Below, piece after piece: positions 36,871 to 45,481 of a stretch of DNA of 64,000 bases. A program made the translations under genes and the position numbers. How positions within the stretch are numbered: position 1 is the first letter of the stretch; every line of letters begins with the position of its first letter. This stretch comes from Flavobacteriaceae bacterium UBA3339 (GTDB taxonomy: Bacteria; Bacteroidota; Bacteroidia; Flavobacteriales; Flavobacteriaceae). A model generated the notes under the pieces. That model saw only the letters and a program-made list of their open reading frames with translations, was not told the DNA's origin and searched no databases. The stretch is taken from the NCBI GenBank assembly GCA_002360925.1, contig DERN01000003.1, positions 381,175-445,174 on the forward strand. Reading direction: 5' to 3'.

Positions 36871-38991
36871 TTAATTGAGTTTTTTGTTCGAAATTCCTAA
36901 GTTTTTAGCTAAGCCAAACAACGAATTTATAAAGTTTGTGTCTTGCTCATTGCCTTCGGTATTTGCTGCTTGTTGCAATTTAATCAACGCCGCACTTACA
37001 GTAAGATTTTTAATATCGTTAGATGAAATTCCGTATTTATCTGCCAAACCTCTTACTTTTTCGGCTAAATCTCCTTTTCCGTCCGGACCTAACAACGATT
37101 CTTTAATATCTAACGCATGTTGTGAATTGTTGATTAAATGATCGAATCCTTTTGAATTGGAAACTTGACGCACAATATTTTCGAAGAACATGGTTTCGCC
37201 ACCTACAATATCAATCTTAGCTGTTTTTAACGCTTCAGAAAGAACCTCAGCCTGAGCCGAAGCAATATCTTTTTGAATGTTGATATGTGCTAATTCTACT
37301 TCTTTTTCTTTTTGTAATTGAAGTTTAAACTCTTCGTGCTCTTTTCCTACGCCATCTAATTTTTTCATAGCTTCGGCTTTTTCTTCGATTCCGCGAGCTT
37401 CTGCCGATGCTTTTTCACGAACAACTTCGGCTTGCGCTAATCCTTCTTTACGCATTGCTTCGGCTTTTTTCTCGATAACAGATGCTTCTTTTGTTCCTTG
37501 AATTTCTTCGGCTTCGGCTTTTGCAATCATTACTTCTGCTTCCGATAATCCAATAGCGGCTTCTTCTTTTGCTTGGGCTTCGGCAATAATTTTTCTTGCT
37601 TCGGCTTCTTTTGTTGCAGCTTCTTTTTTAGCTTCTGCATCGATCAATAATTCTTGTGCTTTGCGCTCGGCAATTAATTTTTCGGCATCGGCATCAATCA
37701 CTTTTTTCTCTTTTTCTTGTTCTGCTGCAATTCGCGCTGCTTCTGCTGCTTTTACTGTAGCAATTAAACGCTCTTCGGCTTCTTGCGAAGCTGCAATAAC
37801 GCCCGCTTGTTTCTTACGTTCTACTTCGCGATACACTTCTACATCTCGAACATTTTGTTGTTCTTCTACAACGCCTTTTTCTAATTGAACGCGTTCTTTA
37901 ATTACGTTTTGAATCGATTTTTTCTCGGTTTCGATCGAACGTTCTTTATCAATTTGTGCTAATGTAACAATACGCTCTCTTTCGGTTTGTTCTAACGCTC
38001 GGTCTTTTTCTACGCGTTCGGTTTCAACTGCATCGGTTCGCAATTTACTTTTCTCGGCAATAATGATTTGGCGCAATTTATTTTCTTCCTGAATTGCCAA
38101 TTGTTCTTCGGTCGAAATACGAACTGTTTCGGCTTTTAAGCGTTCTTCTTGGCGAACTTTTGCAATTTCGGCTTCTTCGCGCGCTTTTACATTGTCGATT
38201 TCTCTACGCTGACGTTCTTCTTTTTCGGCTAATTGACGTTCTAATTCCAAAATAGCTTCACGAGCTTCTACGTTTTGTTTTTTGATTACTTTCTCTTCTT
38301 CACGACGAATTAAATTAGCATTCATGTTTTGTTTTGCCGTTAATTCGGTAATCTTTTTAATTCCTTCAGAATCTAAAATGTTATTCGGACTTAAGAATCT
38401 TAAATCGGTTTGCTCTAAATAATCAATAGCGCAATCATCTAAAATATATCCGTTTAAATCAGTTCCGATAATGTTTAGAATTTCATCTCTAAATTCTCTT
38501 CGAGCTTCGTACAATTCAATGAAATCGAATTTTTTACCAACGGTTTTCAATGCTTCGGAAAACTTCGATTCAAAAATACTTTTGAGTGTTTCGGGTTCGC
38601 TTGCACGATCACATCCTAAGTTTTGCGCTACGTTTATTACATCTTCGACCGATTTATTTACTCGAACGAAAAAGGCAACTTTAATATCGGCGCGAATGTT
38701 GTCTTTACAGATTAATCCGTCGTTTTCCATACGAGCAATTTCGATTTTCTTAACCGAAATATCCATGATTTCCATTTTATGAAAAACCGGAACAACGTAC
38801 ATTCCTTTATTAAATGCTACTTTTGAACCACCAACTCCGGTGCGGACAATGGCTTTTCCTTGTGGAATTTTTTTGTAGAACATGCTTAGCACCACAAAAA
38901 ATGCGATAACTAAAAAGACGATAACGCCAATTGCCAGTAAAATGAATCCGGAAATGCCGGAAAGTCCTTCGATAAATAATGCTTTTGTCAT
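36871..38991 (-). CDS. Flotillin-like band 7 protein (YqiK type)
   Basis: A 706-residue membrane scaffold. One N-terminal membrane span (about residues 10-38) is followed by a band 7/PHB domain (about 40-230, with FYKKIPQGKAIVRTGVGGSKVAFNKG split over its start). A very long charged coiled coil rich in Glu, Ala and Lys (about 235-600) comes next, then a C-terminal assembly region. Flotillins organise membrane microdomains. The gene directly upstream is a YqiJ-like OB-fold membrane protein, the classical partner (E. coli yqiJ-yqiK). It is longer than E. coli YqiK (about 550), mostly in the coiled coil. Confidence 0.88.
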   Translation of the reverse strand: MTKALFIEGLSGISGFILLAIGVIVFLVIAFFVVLSMFYKKIPQGKAIVRTGVGGSKVAFNKGMYVVPVFHKMEIMDISVKKIEIARMENDGLICKDNIRADIKVAFFVRVNKSVEDVINVAQNLGCDRASEPETLKSIFESKFSEALKTVGKKFDFIELYEARREFRDEILNIIGTDLNGYILDDCAIDYLEQTDLRFLSPNNILDSEGIKKITELTAKQNMNANLIRREEEKVIKKQNVEAREAILELERQLAEKEERQRREIDNVKAREEAEIAKVRQEERLKAETVRISTEEQLAIQEENKLRQIIIAEKSKLRTDAVETERVEKDRALEQTERERIVTLAQIDKERSIETEKKSIQNVIKERVQLEKGVVEEQQNVRDVEVYREVERKKQAGVIAASQEAEERLIATVKAAEAARIAAEQEKEKKVIDADAEKLIAERKAQELLIDAEAKKEAATKEAEARKIIAEAQAKEEAAIGLSEAEVMIAKAEAEEIQGTKEASVIEKKAEAMRKEGLAQAEVVREKASAEARGIEEKAEAMKKLDGVGKEHEEFKLQLQKEKEVELAHINIQKDIASAQAEVLSEALKTAKIDIVGGETMFFENIVRQVSNSKGFDHLINNSQHALDIKESLLGPDGKGDLAEKVRGLADKYGISSNDIKNLTVSAALIKLQQAANTEGNEQDTNFINSLFGLAKNLGISNKKLN

Positions 38992-39009
38992 AAGTTTTGT
39001 TTGTGTTTA

Positions 39010-39675
39010 TTAAATATTATTTAAGGTTACATGAGGTTGTACTTCGTAAATTTTTTGATCTTTTTCTTTTATAATCATGACTTCAGAACCGTATTCGATT
39101 CGTTTTCCGTTTTGGCTTACCACGTTTAATCGAATCACGTCTTTGTTGATGATTAATTCTAAAATTCCGATTTTATTATCTTCGATCGTTGATTTTAAAA
39201 ATCCGGTTCGTCCTAAAAAATCATGTGCTTCTTCGCCGTTATATCCCATACTTTTATACATTTTCGTTAAAGGTTTTGTTACATAATGCAGGATAAAATA
39301 AGTGATGATAAAAACCGGAATTAAAATTAAAACCGACTTTGCTCCCCAGTTTGCCAAGCCTAGAAAAACAGACGAAAGCAATGTAATAACCCAGCCAATG
39401 AATTTAAAAAGCGTGACGATAACCATAATGGGAACTTTGCCCACATTGATAAAATCTAATGCTTTTGAAAAAAAGGAAGGCTCGGCAGCTTCAACTTCTC
39501 CGCCGTCAGGTGCATCTACATCCGAAACATCACCAAAACCATCAAAGTCGATATCGGTATCCATTCCGCTTCCCGAAAGGAACGTAAAAATCCAATACAG
39601 CAAAGAAAAACCTGTAAGAACAGTCATGATTCCGTTAGAAAGCGGATTGAATAAAAGATTTAAAAGTTCTGCCAT
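39010..39675 (-). CDS. OB-fold membrane protein, YqiJ/NfeD-like
   Basis: A 221-residue membrane protein with hydrophobic spans near residues 12-34, 80-105 and 110-135. An acidic loop lies between the first two (SGMDTDIDFDGFGDVSDVDAPDGG cut short: residues 36-62 are Asp/Gly-rich). A C-terminal soluble OB-fold-like domain (about 150-221) contains DFLGRTGFLKSTI and YGSEVMIIKEKDQKIYEV. This layout is that of YqiJ, the NfeD-type partner of YqiK flotillin, encoded next. The spacing to the flotillin gene is 18 bases. Anchoring and stabilising the flotillin assembly is the inferred role. Confidence 0.78.
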   Translation of the reverse strand: MAELLNLLFNPLSNGIMTVLTGFSLLYWIFTFLSGSGMDTDIDFDGFGDVSDVDAPDGGEVEAAEPSFFSKALDFINVGKVPIMVIVTLFKFIGWVITLLSSVFLGLANWGAKSVLILIPVFIITYFILHYVTKPLTKMYKSMGYNGEEAHDFLGRTGFLKSTIEDNKIGILELIINKDVIRLNVVSQNGKRIEYGSEVMIIKEKDQKIYEVQPHVTLNNI

Positions 39676-39678
39676 TTA

Positions 39679-39873
39679 TTAAATTTCGCGTTTAAAAGTG
39701 TAATAGAAACATGCTGTAGTACCATAACCTACGTTTCTATCTTCCATTGAAACCAATTCCCAACCTTGGCTTCCCATACCGTTTAAAACTTTATCAATTT
39801 CAACAATATCGAATTTCGATGTCCATGTGCCTGTTGGTTTTATTTCTACTGTTTTGTATTCGAATTTTTTCAT
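39679..39873 (-). CDS. DUF4177 small protein
   Basis: A 64-residue protein, MKKFEYKTVEIKPTGTW at the start and GSQGWELVSMEDRNVGYG in the middle, ending in a beta strand (TACFYYTFKREI). This is the DUF4177 pattern (Y-K-V near the N-terminus, then L-N-x-x-G-x-x-G-W-E-L-V). Function unknown; members often accompany other small membrane-stress genes. It lies 2 bases after pspA and 3 bases before the yqiJ-like gene, so it belongs to the operon. Confidence 0.82.
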   Translation of the reverse strand: MKKFEYKTVEIKPTGTWTSKFDIVEIDKVLNGMGSQGWELVSMEDRNVGYGTTACFYYTFKREI

Positions 39874-39875
39874 AA

Positions 39876-40568
39876 TTATAATCCTATTTGTTTTTTAAGT
39901 TCGTTTAACTCGTCGTCTACATTGTTAGTACCAATTGCCTGATCAATTTCGTCTTTAATGTTTTTATTCGTGTGCGCCATTTCTCCGTATGCTTTTGCCA
40001 ACGCTTCATCTTCTTCTACTTTTTCTTTCATGCGCTCTAACATACTAATGGTGCTGTTTGAATCGATTTTTGCCAATTGTTTATTTACAATTTTGGTAGC
40101 ATCGGCAACACGAACACGCGCTTTTAACGTACTTAACTCGGTTTCCCATTTACTGATATTGTATTTTAAAACTTCTATATTTTTATGAACTTCGTTTGAC
40201 GATTCATCATGAACATCGGCTTGATTTGTTAATTCTTCGGCTTCGGCAAAACTCGTCTTTTTTAATAACAAGGCCTCTTTTGCCAAGCGTTCTGCTATTT
40301 GTTTTTCTAATTCTTGTTTTTGTAATTTCTGAAGAAGCAATACCGCTTTATTTTCATATTCAGCCGCTTCTTCATACTTTTTGTCGGCTGCATTTCGCGT
40401 GCGGATTGCCAATGCTTTTACTTTTGCATACGCTTCCATTGCCTGATCTAAATCTTCTTTCATTTCGCGGATTCCTTGTTCCGTCATCTTAATTGGATCT
40501 TCCATTTTATCCACTACCGCGTGAATTTCGGCCTGACCAATTCTAAAAATTCTTTTAAATATGTTCAT
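39876..40568 (-). CDS. pspA: PspA/IM30-family membrane-remodelling protein
   Basis: A 230-residue, almost wholly helical protein. The N-terminal amphipathic helix and start MNIFKRIFRIGQAEIHAVVDKMEDPIKMTEQGIREM are classic for PspA/IM30 (residues 1-37, given here in two pieces: MNIFKRIFRIGQAEI and then KMEDPIKMTEQ). Long coiled-coil hairpins follow. These proteins form ESCRT-III-like rods or rings on stressed membranes. It sits between a YbjN-like gene (11 bases upstream) and DUF4177, resembling the E. coli yjfI-yjfJ neighbourhood. No pspF-type activator is present. Confidence 0.9.
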   Translation of the reverse strand: MNIFKRIFRIGQAEIHAVVDKMEDPIKMTEQGIREMKEDLDQAMEAYAKVKALAIRTRNAADKKYEEAAEYENKAVLLLQKLQKQELEKQIAERLAKEALLLKKTSFAEAEELTNQADVHDESSNEVHKNIEVLKYNISKWETELSTLKARVRVADATKIVNKQLAKIDSNSTISMLERMKEKVEEDEALAKAYGEMAHTNKNIKDEIDQAIGTNNVDDELNELKKQIGL

Positions 40569-40579
40569 AACTTTTATTT

Positions 40580-40969
40580 TTAAGTTTTTGAAAATGTTAT
40601 CAACTGATCCGAATATTCGTTAAGCAACAAACTAAGCGAGTTAATTGCAGCTTCGAATTCGTTAAAATCTAAACGATGAATTTGTAATGTGTATCTAAAA
40701 ATCACCCTTTGTCCGTCTTCTGTTAAAGCAAATGCGCCATGAATAATATCTCTGTTTTTCATGAGTAATGCTTTAAAAACTTCCATATTGTCTTCTTTTA
40801 AAGTGAAGAGATATTGTTCAAAAATTAAAACAGGTGTTGCAACTCCTATTATAAGATTATGAACTCCATCGGCTTCATTTTCTATGACAAATATGCCTTC
40901 TTCTCGGTTTTTATACTTAATATGATATCCGATATCAAGTATATATTTTTCGACATTTAAAAAGTACAT
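40580..40969 (-). CDS. YbjN/CesT-like small chaperone-fold protein
   Basis: A 129-residue alpha/beta protein, first gene of the PspA-flotillin operon. The pattern of an N-terminal helix (VEKYILDIGY), strands carrying IFVIENEADGVHNLIIGVATPVLIFEQYLF, and a last helical part RYTLQIHRLDFNEFEAAINSLSLLL fits the YbjN / type III chaperone-like fold, often annotated 'molecular chaperone Tir' or DUF2170-like when beside a pspA gene. That assignment is by shape and context. It may regulate or present PspA. Confidence 0.6.
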   Translation of the reverse strand: MYFLNVEKYILDIGYHIKYKNREEGIFVIENEADGVHNLIIGVATPVLIFEQYLFTLKEDNMEVFKALLMKNRDIIHGAFALTEDGQRVIFRYTLQIHRLDFNEFEAAINSLSLLLNEYSDQLITFSKT

Positions 40970-40995
40970 TGTATTTATTTTTTATATCTTGCACA

Positions 40996-41031
40996 TATCT
41001 TTTGCATAAAGATAATAAAAATGCAAATATA
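40996..41031. promoter_or_regulatory. Nested palindromes and -7 box in the divergent promoter
   Basis: Between the XRE regulator and the PspA-flotillin operon lie TATCTTT-TGCAT-AAAGATA (40996-41014, perfect 7-bp arms) and TTTGCAT ... ATGCAAA (41001-41027). A minus-strand -7 box TATATTTG (41024-41031) overlaps the second. The first palindrome would fall just downstream of the minus-strand start point, a position suited to repression. It is the likely operator of the XRE protein. Confidence 0.55.
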
Positions 41032-41061
41032 TTTAGCAATAATTTTTAGTTTTTTTTCAGA

Positions 41062-41724
41062 ATGAGTAAAGTTGGACATAATATAAAGAAGCTTAGAAAT
41101 GTAAAAAACCTGAGCCAGCAGGCTTTTGGAGATCTTTTTGGTCTTACACGCGGAAATATTTCGTCTTATGAAGAACTTAGAGCCGAACCTAAAATAGAAG
41201 TTATTATTAAAATTGCTAATTATTTTAGCATTCCGCTAGAACATTTTCTGACAAAACAACTGTCGGTTAACGAGATTTTAAATTTTAACGACTATTTTAA
41301 CGAAGAACAACAAAAGAAATTACTAAAAAATTTTGCAGACATTCCGTTTTTAAATCGCGATACGGTTCAGAAAATTAAAGATGGAGAATTTAGTTTAGAT
41401 CGAGCCGAAAAGATTTCGTTTCCCGTCTACAGTTCAAACAATTTTCTGGCAATAGAATTAACTCAAGATGTCGCTGTTCCTTTAAATTTTGATATTGCAG
41501 AACATTCCATCGTTTTTTTCGAACAAGTTCAGATCGAAAACTTACATACGTTGCATCATCATTTTGGATTATTTCTTTCAGAAGGTGAAATTTTTATCGG
41601 AACATACCATCAAGAACAAGCTTCGATCGAATTAAAACTCAACGAATGGAAATCGGAATATTTTACACAAGACAACAAGCTGTATTTTTGGAAATTATAC
41701 GCTAAATTTGAAAAAATTATCTAA
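41062..41724 (+). CDS. XRE-family transcriptional regulator
   Basis: A 220-residue cytoplasmic regulator. Residues 5-62 are a lambda-repressor-like helix-turn-helix (GHNIKKLRNVKNLSQQAFG, LTRGNISSYEELRAEPKIE, IANYFSIPLEHFL). The C-terminal part (about 110-215) is beta-rich and shows no LexA-like Ser/Lys pair. It is divergent from the PspA-flotillin operon, with palindromes between them, so control of that operon and itself is likely. Its stop overlaps the start of the next gene by one base. Confidence 0.85.
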   Translation: MSKVGHNIKKLRNVKNLSQQAFGDLFGLTRGNISSYEELRAEPKIEVIIKIANYFSIPLEHFLTKQLSVNEILNFNDYFNEEQQKKLLKNFADIPFLNRDTVQKIKDGEFSLDRAEKISFPVYSSNNFLAIELTQDVAVPLNFDIAEHSIVFFEQVQIENLHTLHHHFGLFLSEGEIFIGTYHQEQASIELKLNEWKSEYFTQDNKLYFWKLYAKFEKII

Positions 41725-42179
41725 TGAAATCTATACTTAGCAAAACCGCTTATTTTTATTCGCTGCTTATTGTTGTTTTTCCGTTTGTCATGGTTTTTCT
41801 CATCAAGAAATTCATGGAAATAACCGCTAATTATTCGCATTGGGGATTAACGTTCTTTTTAGTTCTATGCGGATTAATAAGTGTTTTTGTAGTAATTTGG
41901 GGATTTTTTGTTGAAATGAATATGCGAATGGCAACCGTTGCAGTTTCGTCTGAAAATGTTGAAATAAAACAATTATTAGGATTTGGAACAAAACGAGTTT
42001 TAAAGACCAACGAATTCGACGGATTTATTACAAAAGGATTTAAAACCCGCGGCGGATATCAAGAATATTGCTACTTAATTAAAAACAACAAAGCTATTGC
42101 CGTTTTTTCGAGCATGTATTACAGTAATTATAACGAAGTGCGCGCCGAAATTCAGAAACACATGAAGCTGTTACAATAA
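41724..42179 (+). CDS. Membrane protein of unknown function, coupled to the XRE gene
   Basis: 151 residues with two membrane spans (about 9-30 and 42-66), then a C-terminal cytoplasmic or periplasmic domain of beta strands (NVEIKQLLGFGTKRVLKTNEFDGF) ending in a helix, reminiscent of bacterial PH-like domains. Its ATG overlaps the stop of the XRE regulator, so the two are translated together. It may be a membrane sensor or partner for the stress operon on the other strand; that is inference from context only. Confidence 0.6.
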   Translation: MKSILSKTAYFYSLLIVVFPFVMVFLIKKFMEITANYSHWGLTFFLVLCGLISVFVVIWGFFVEMNMRMATVAVSSENVEIKQLLGFGTKRVLKTNEFDGFITKGFKTRGGYQEYCYLIKNNKAIAVFSSMYYSNYNEVRAEIQKHMKLLQ

Positions 42180-42269
42180 TTTCTGAACTTTTATTTTTAA
42201 TTATTTTCTTTTCGAAAACTCAAAACATTCTTTCGTAATCAGTAACTTTAACACAAGAAAAAACGTTTC

Positions 42270-42734
42270 ATGTTCGGTTATTTATTAATTACACATTCTA
42301 TTTTTCGCTGGCTGGTTATTGTACAATTACTGTTTGCATTGGTTTATTTAATTTTTCACAAGTACAAAAAAAGCATTTATTCAAAAAAGGATTTCAACCT
42401 TTCGCTTTTTACCTGTTTAATTTTAAATATTCAACTCATTTTAGGAATCCTTCTTTTTATAAAAAGCCCTGTTGCGCAAGCTTTTTGGAACAATTTAAAC
42501 GAAGCTGTAAAATGGAGAGAAATCCGCTTTTTTGGTTTAGAACATCCAACTATGATGATTATCGGCGTTTTTTTATGTAATTATTTCACCTACAAAAGCA
42601 AAAAACACATCGGAACTTCAAACGGATTCCGTTATTTACTCCAAAAATACTATTTAATTCTGTTCTTTATTTTCAGTTCCATTCCTTGGTCTTTTTCTCC
42701 GCTTACAAGTCGTCCAAGCTTCCGAATTTTTTAA
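42270..42734 (+). CDS. Four-helix membrane protein, cytochrome b-like
   Basis: 154 residues with four hydrophobic segments (about 10-28, 45-62, 92-110, 125-143). Conserved His residues lie near the start of helix 1 (LITHSIFRWLV) and helix 3 (FGLEHPTMMIIG), the arrangement seen in Bacteroidota proteins often labelled cytochrome b family. Heme binding is not proven by the sequence. It has its own short leader with no clear promoter box. Confidence 0.6.
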   Translation: MFGYLLITHSIFRWLVIVQLLFALVYLIFHKYKKSIYSKKDFNLSLFTCLILNIQLILGILLFIKSPVAQAFWNNLNEAVKWREIRFFGLEHPTMMIIGVFLCNYFTYKSKKHIGTSNGFRYLLQKYYLILFFIFSSIPWSFSPLTSRPSFRIF

Positions 42735-42804
42735 GAGATTTCTAACGAATAATTCAACGAAAAGTTCTTATCTTCTAGCTTAAAAATTGCTAAAATCTAA
42801 TTCA

Positions 42805-44328
42805 ATGCAAATCAACAAAGTAGAGTTAAGAAACTTAGAAATTGAAGATTATATCGAATTGAAAAACTCCATGCTTCAGGCTTATGAAGAAGGTGTGGAA
42901 GATCCGTATTGGAAAAAAGAAGAAATTCGCCGATTGTTAAAAGTTTTTCCCGAAGGTCAAATCGTTATTGTCGTTGACGATGTTGTGGTTGGCGCCGCTT
43001 TATCGTTAATCGTGAAGGAAGAATTGGCGCTTTCGAATCACAAATACAACGATATTGTAACCGAAAGCAAATTTAATGCGCACAACGAAGAAGGCGATGT
43101 TTTATACGGAATCGATGTTTTTATTCATCCCGATTATCGCGGTTTGCGTTTGGGTCGACGTTTGTATGATGCCCGAAAAGAATTGTGCGAACAATTGAAT
43201 TTAAAATCGATCATTTTTGCAGGTCGAATTCCAAATTATCACAATTACGCTAAAGAATTTACGCCGAAACAATATTTAGAAAAAGTAAAAAACAAGGAAA
43301 TTCACGATCCGGTTATTTCGTTTCAGGTTAATAACGATTTCCATATTAAACGCATTTTGCGCAATTATTTAGAAGGCGATCACGATTCTAAAGATTATGC
43401 AGTTTTACTGGAATGGAATAATATTTCGTACGAAAAAACGCCTGTTTTAATTAATGCCAAAAAAAGCGTTGTGCGTTTAGGCCTGATTCAATGGCAAATG
43501 CGTCCGCTAAATAATTTGGAAGAGTTTTTTGATCAAGCCGAATTCTTTATTGATGCCGTTTCGGGTTACGAAAGCGATTTTGCGACTTTTCCCGAATTGT
43601 TCGTTGCTCCTTTAATGGCAGATTATAATCATTTATCCGAAGCCGATGCAATCCGCGAACTTGCTCGATATACCGAAGCAATTCACAAACGCTTCCAAGA
43701 ATTGGCGATTCAGTACAACATCAATATTATTACCGGAAGTATGCCGTTTTTAGAAGAAGGCGTTTTGTATAATGTTGGCTTTTTATGCAAACGCGACGGA
43801 ACTTCGGAAATGTATCGAAAAATCCATATTACGCCAAACGAACGATTGTATTGGGGAATGCAAGGCGGCGATTTAATTCAGACGTTTGATACCGATTGTG
43901 GTAAAATCGGAATCATTATTTGTTACGATGTTGAATTTCCTGAATTATCGAGAATTATGAGCGAAGACGGAATGGAAATTCTTTTTGTTCCGTATTTAAC
44001 CGACACTCAAAACGGTTACACGCGTGTTCGCAGTTGTGCACAGGCGCGCGCTATTGAGAACGAATGTTACGTTGCCATTACAGGTTGTGTTGGGAACTTG
44101 CCAAAAGTGAATAATATGGACATTCAGTATGGACAAGCTGCAGTTTTAACACCTTCAGATTTTGCATTTCCAAACAACGGAATTAAAGCCGAAGCAACGC
44201 CAAATACCGAAATGACTTTAATTGTCGATGTTGATTTAACTGCTTTAAAAGAATTGCACGAATTAGGAAGCGTTCGTATTAAAAAAGATCGTCGATTAGA
44301 TTTATATAAACTTCGAAAATTAAAATAA
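42805..44328 (+). CDS. Bifunctional GNAT acetyltransferase / carbon-nitrogen hydrolase
   Basis: 507 residues from the ATG at 42805 (a TTG six codons upstream is also possible). Residues 1-200 are a GNAT N-acetyltransferase domain with the acetyl-CoA loop HPDYRGLRLGRRLYDARKEL. Residues 225-505 are a nitrilase-superfamily domain with the Glu-Lys-Cys triad in FPELFVAP, YRKIHITPNER and IGIIICYDVEFPE. Such fusions are widespread; the substrate is unknown. The next gene starts at the base after the stop. Confidence 0.9.
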   Translation: MQINKVELRNLEIEDYIELKNSMLQAYEEGVEDPYWKKEEIRRLLKVFPEGQIVIVVDDVVVGAALSLIVKEELALSNHKYNDIVTESKFNAHNEEGDVLYGIDVFIHPDYRGLRLGRRLYDARKELCEQLNLKSIIFAGRIPNYHNYAKEFTPKQYLEKVKNKEIHDPVISFQVNNDFHIKRILRNYLEGDHDSKDYAVLLEWNNISYEKTPVLINAKKSVVRLGLIQWQMRPLNNLEEFFDQAEFFIDAVSGYESDFATFPELFVAPLMADYNHLSEADAIRELARYTEAIHKRFQELAIQYNINIITGSMPFLEEGVLYNVGFLCKRDGTSEMYRKIHITPNERLYWGMQGGDLIQTFDTDCGKIGIIICYDVEFPELSRIMSEDGMEILFVPYLTDTQNGYTRVRSCAQARAIENECYVAITGCVGNLPKVNNMDIQYGQAAVLTPSDFAFPNNGIKAEATPNTEMTLIVDVDLTALKELHELGSVRIKKDRRLDLYKLRKLK

Positions 44329-45081
44329 TTGAAAACAATAGGAATTTTAGGCGCTGGTTGGTTGGGAAAACCTCTGGCGCTTTTCTTACAGGAAAAAGGA
44401 CATCAAGTAAAGGTTTCGGTTCGATCGGAAGAAAAGAAAGATCAGTTGCAAAATAGCGGTTTATCTTCTTTTGTTTTACAAATTGACCAAAACGAAATTC
44501 AAGGCGATTTGTCTTTTTTTAACGAAGTCGACGTTTTGATTATTTCATTAACTCCGCAACAAATCTCGATTTTTAAAACGCTTCTTGAAATCGTAAAACA
44601 GTATAACATTCAAAAGGTTATTTTATTTAGTTCGACCGGAATTTACACCGATTGTTCGGGCAAAGTAAACGAAGATCATTTGCTGCAATTGCATATACCA
44701 AAAGTAAAACTGCTAAAGGAAATTGAAGATGTATTTTTAAACGAAAGTTCTATTTCTGCAACCATTTTGCGATTAGGCGGTTTAATTGGATCAAACCGAA
44801 ATCCCGTTACTTTTTTAGCTAAAAAAGAATTTATTGAGGAAGGAAACGAACCAGTAAATGTCGCTTATCAGGAAACCATTATAGAAACCATTTCTGCTTT
44901 GCTGAATACGGAAATACCCAATACCATTTTTAATATAACCGAAAACGATCATAGAACTAAAGAAGCTTTTTATACCGAAGCCGCTCAACAAAAAGGACTT
45001 GTTTTACCTAACTTTAAATACAACACAAATCCTAAAAACAGAATCGTACTGAATGATAAAATAAAAGAATTTTTACTTTGA
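44329..45081 (+). CDS. NAD(P)-binding Rossmann protein (epimerase-like)
   Basis: 250 residues. TTG start immediately after the upstream stop codon. The N-terminal dinucleotide-binding motif is GILGAGWLGKPLALFL, and the middle FSSTGIYTDCSGKVNEDHLL and TILRLGGLIGSNRNPVTF resemble atypical short-chain dehydrogenases/epimerases of the YeeZ type. Reaction unknown. It is coupled to the GNAT-hydrolase gene. The end of the gene marks the start of the AT-rich toxin-immunity remnant. Confidence 0.8.
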   Translation: MKTIGILGAGWLGKPLALFLQEKGHQVKVSVRSEEKKDQLQNSGLSSFVLQIDQNEIQGDLSFFNEVDVLIISLTPQQISIFKTLLEIVKQYNIQKVILFSSTGIYTDCSGKVNEDHLLQLHIPKVKLLKEIEDVFLNESSISATILRLGGLIGSNRNPVTFLAKKEFIEEGNEPVNVAYQETIIETISALLNTEIPNTIFNITENDHRTKEAFYTEAAQQKGLVLPNFKYNTNPKNRIVLNDKIKEFLL

Positions 45082-45096
45082 TTTAATGAACTTATT

Positions 45097-45459
45097 TTAA
45101 CGCACGAATTGTAAATCCGCGCGATCTAGTTCTATCTCTAAAACTGTAGACTGAATTTTCGATAAATCAAAACCAACAAAGTCACCAGAAAAGCTATTTC
45201 CGAATAATACTATACTTTTATCAATTTCATATATATGATCTAGCCCTATTTCATGAAAATCAAAAACAAAACTTTTAATTTCATATTGAGAATTCCTAAA
45301 CTGTCCAGCTCCAATTTCTTTAAGAAAATCAATAAACTCTTCGGAGATATTTTTATGAAAATTCCTAATTTCTCTAGCTCTATTTTCCGAGATAATAACT
45401 CTGTTATTTTCAAGAAGGTTATTCCTTTTCAAATAATCTATTTCTTTTTGATATTTCAA
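45097..45459 (-). CDS. SMI1/KNR4 (SUKH)-family immunity-like protein
   Basis: 120 residues, beginning with a helical part (IDYLKRNNLLENNRVIISENRAREI) and then the fold-typical FIDFLKEIGAGQF and KSIVLFGNSFSGDFVGFDLSK, which match the SUKH superfamily pattern in which G-D-x-x-G-F-D is conserved. SUKH proteins often neutralise toxins of polymorphic systems. It lies downstream of a nuclease toxin fragment and another immunity-like gene. Very AT-rich. Confidence 0.75.
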   Translation of the reverse strand: MKYQKEIDYLKRNNLLENNRVIISENRAREIRNFHKNISEEFIDFLKEIGAGQFRNSQYEIKSFVFDFHEIGLDHIYEIDKSIVLFGNSFSGDFVGFDLSKIQSTVLEIELDRADLQFVR

Positions 45460-45481
45460 AATATTTATCTAATTCCATGTA

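Noticed and set aside
39302..39682. 126-codon plus-strand frame opposite the YqiJ-like gene
   Set aside because: Antisense shadow of a well-supported gene in a tight operon; Ser/Pro-rich composition comes from complementing its codons.
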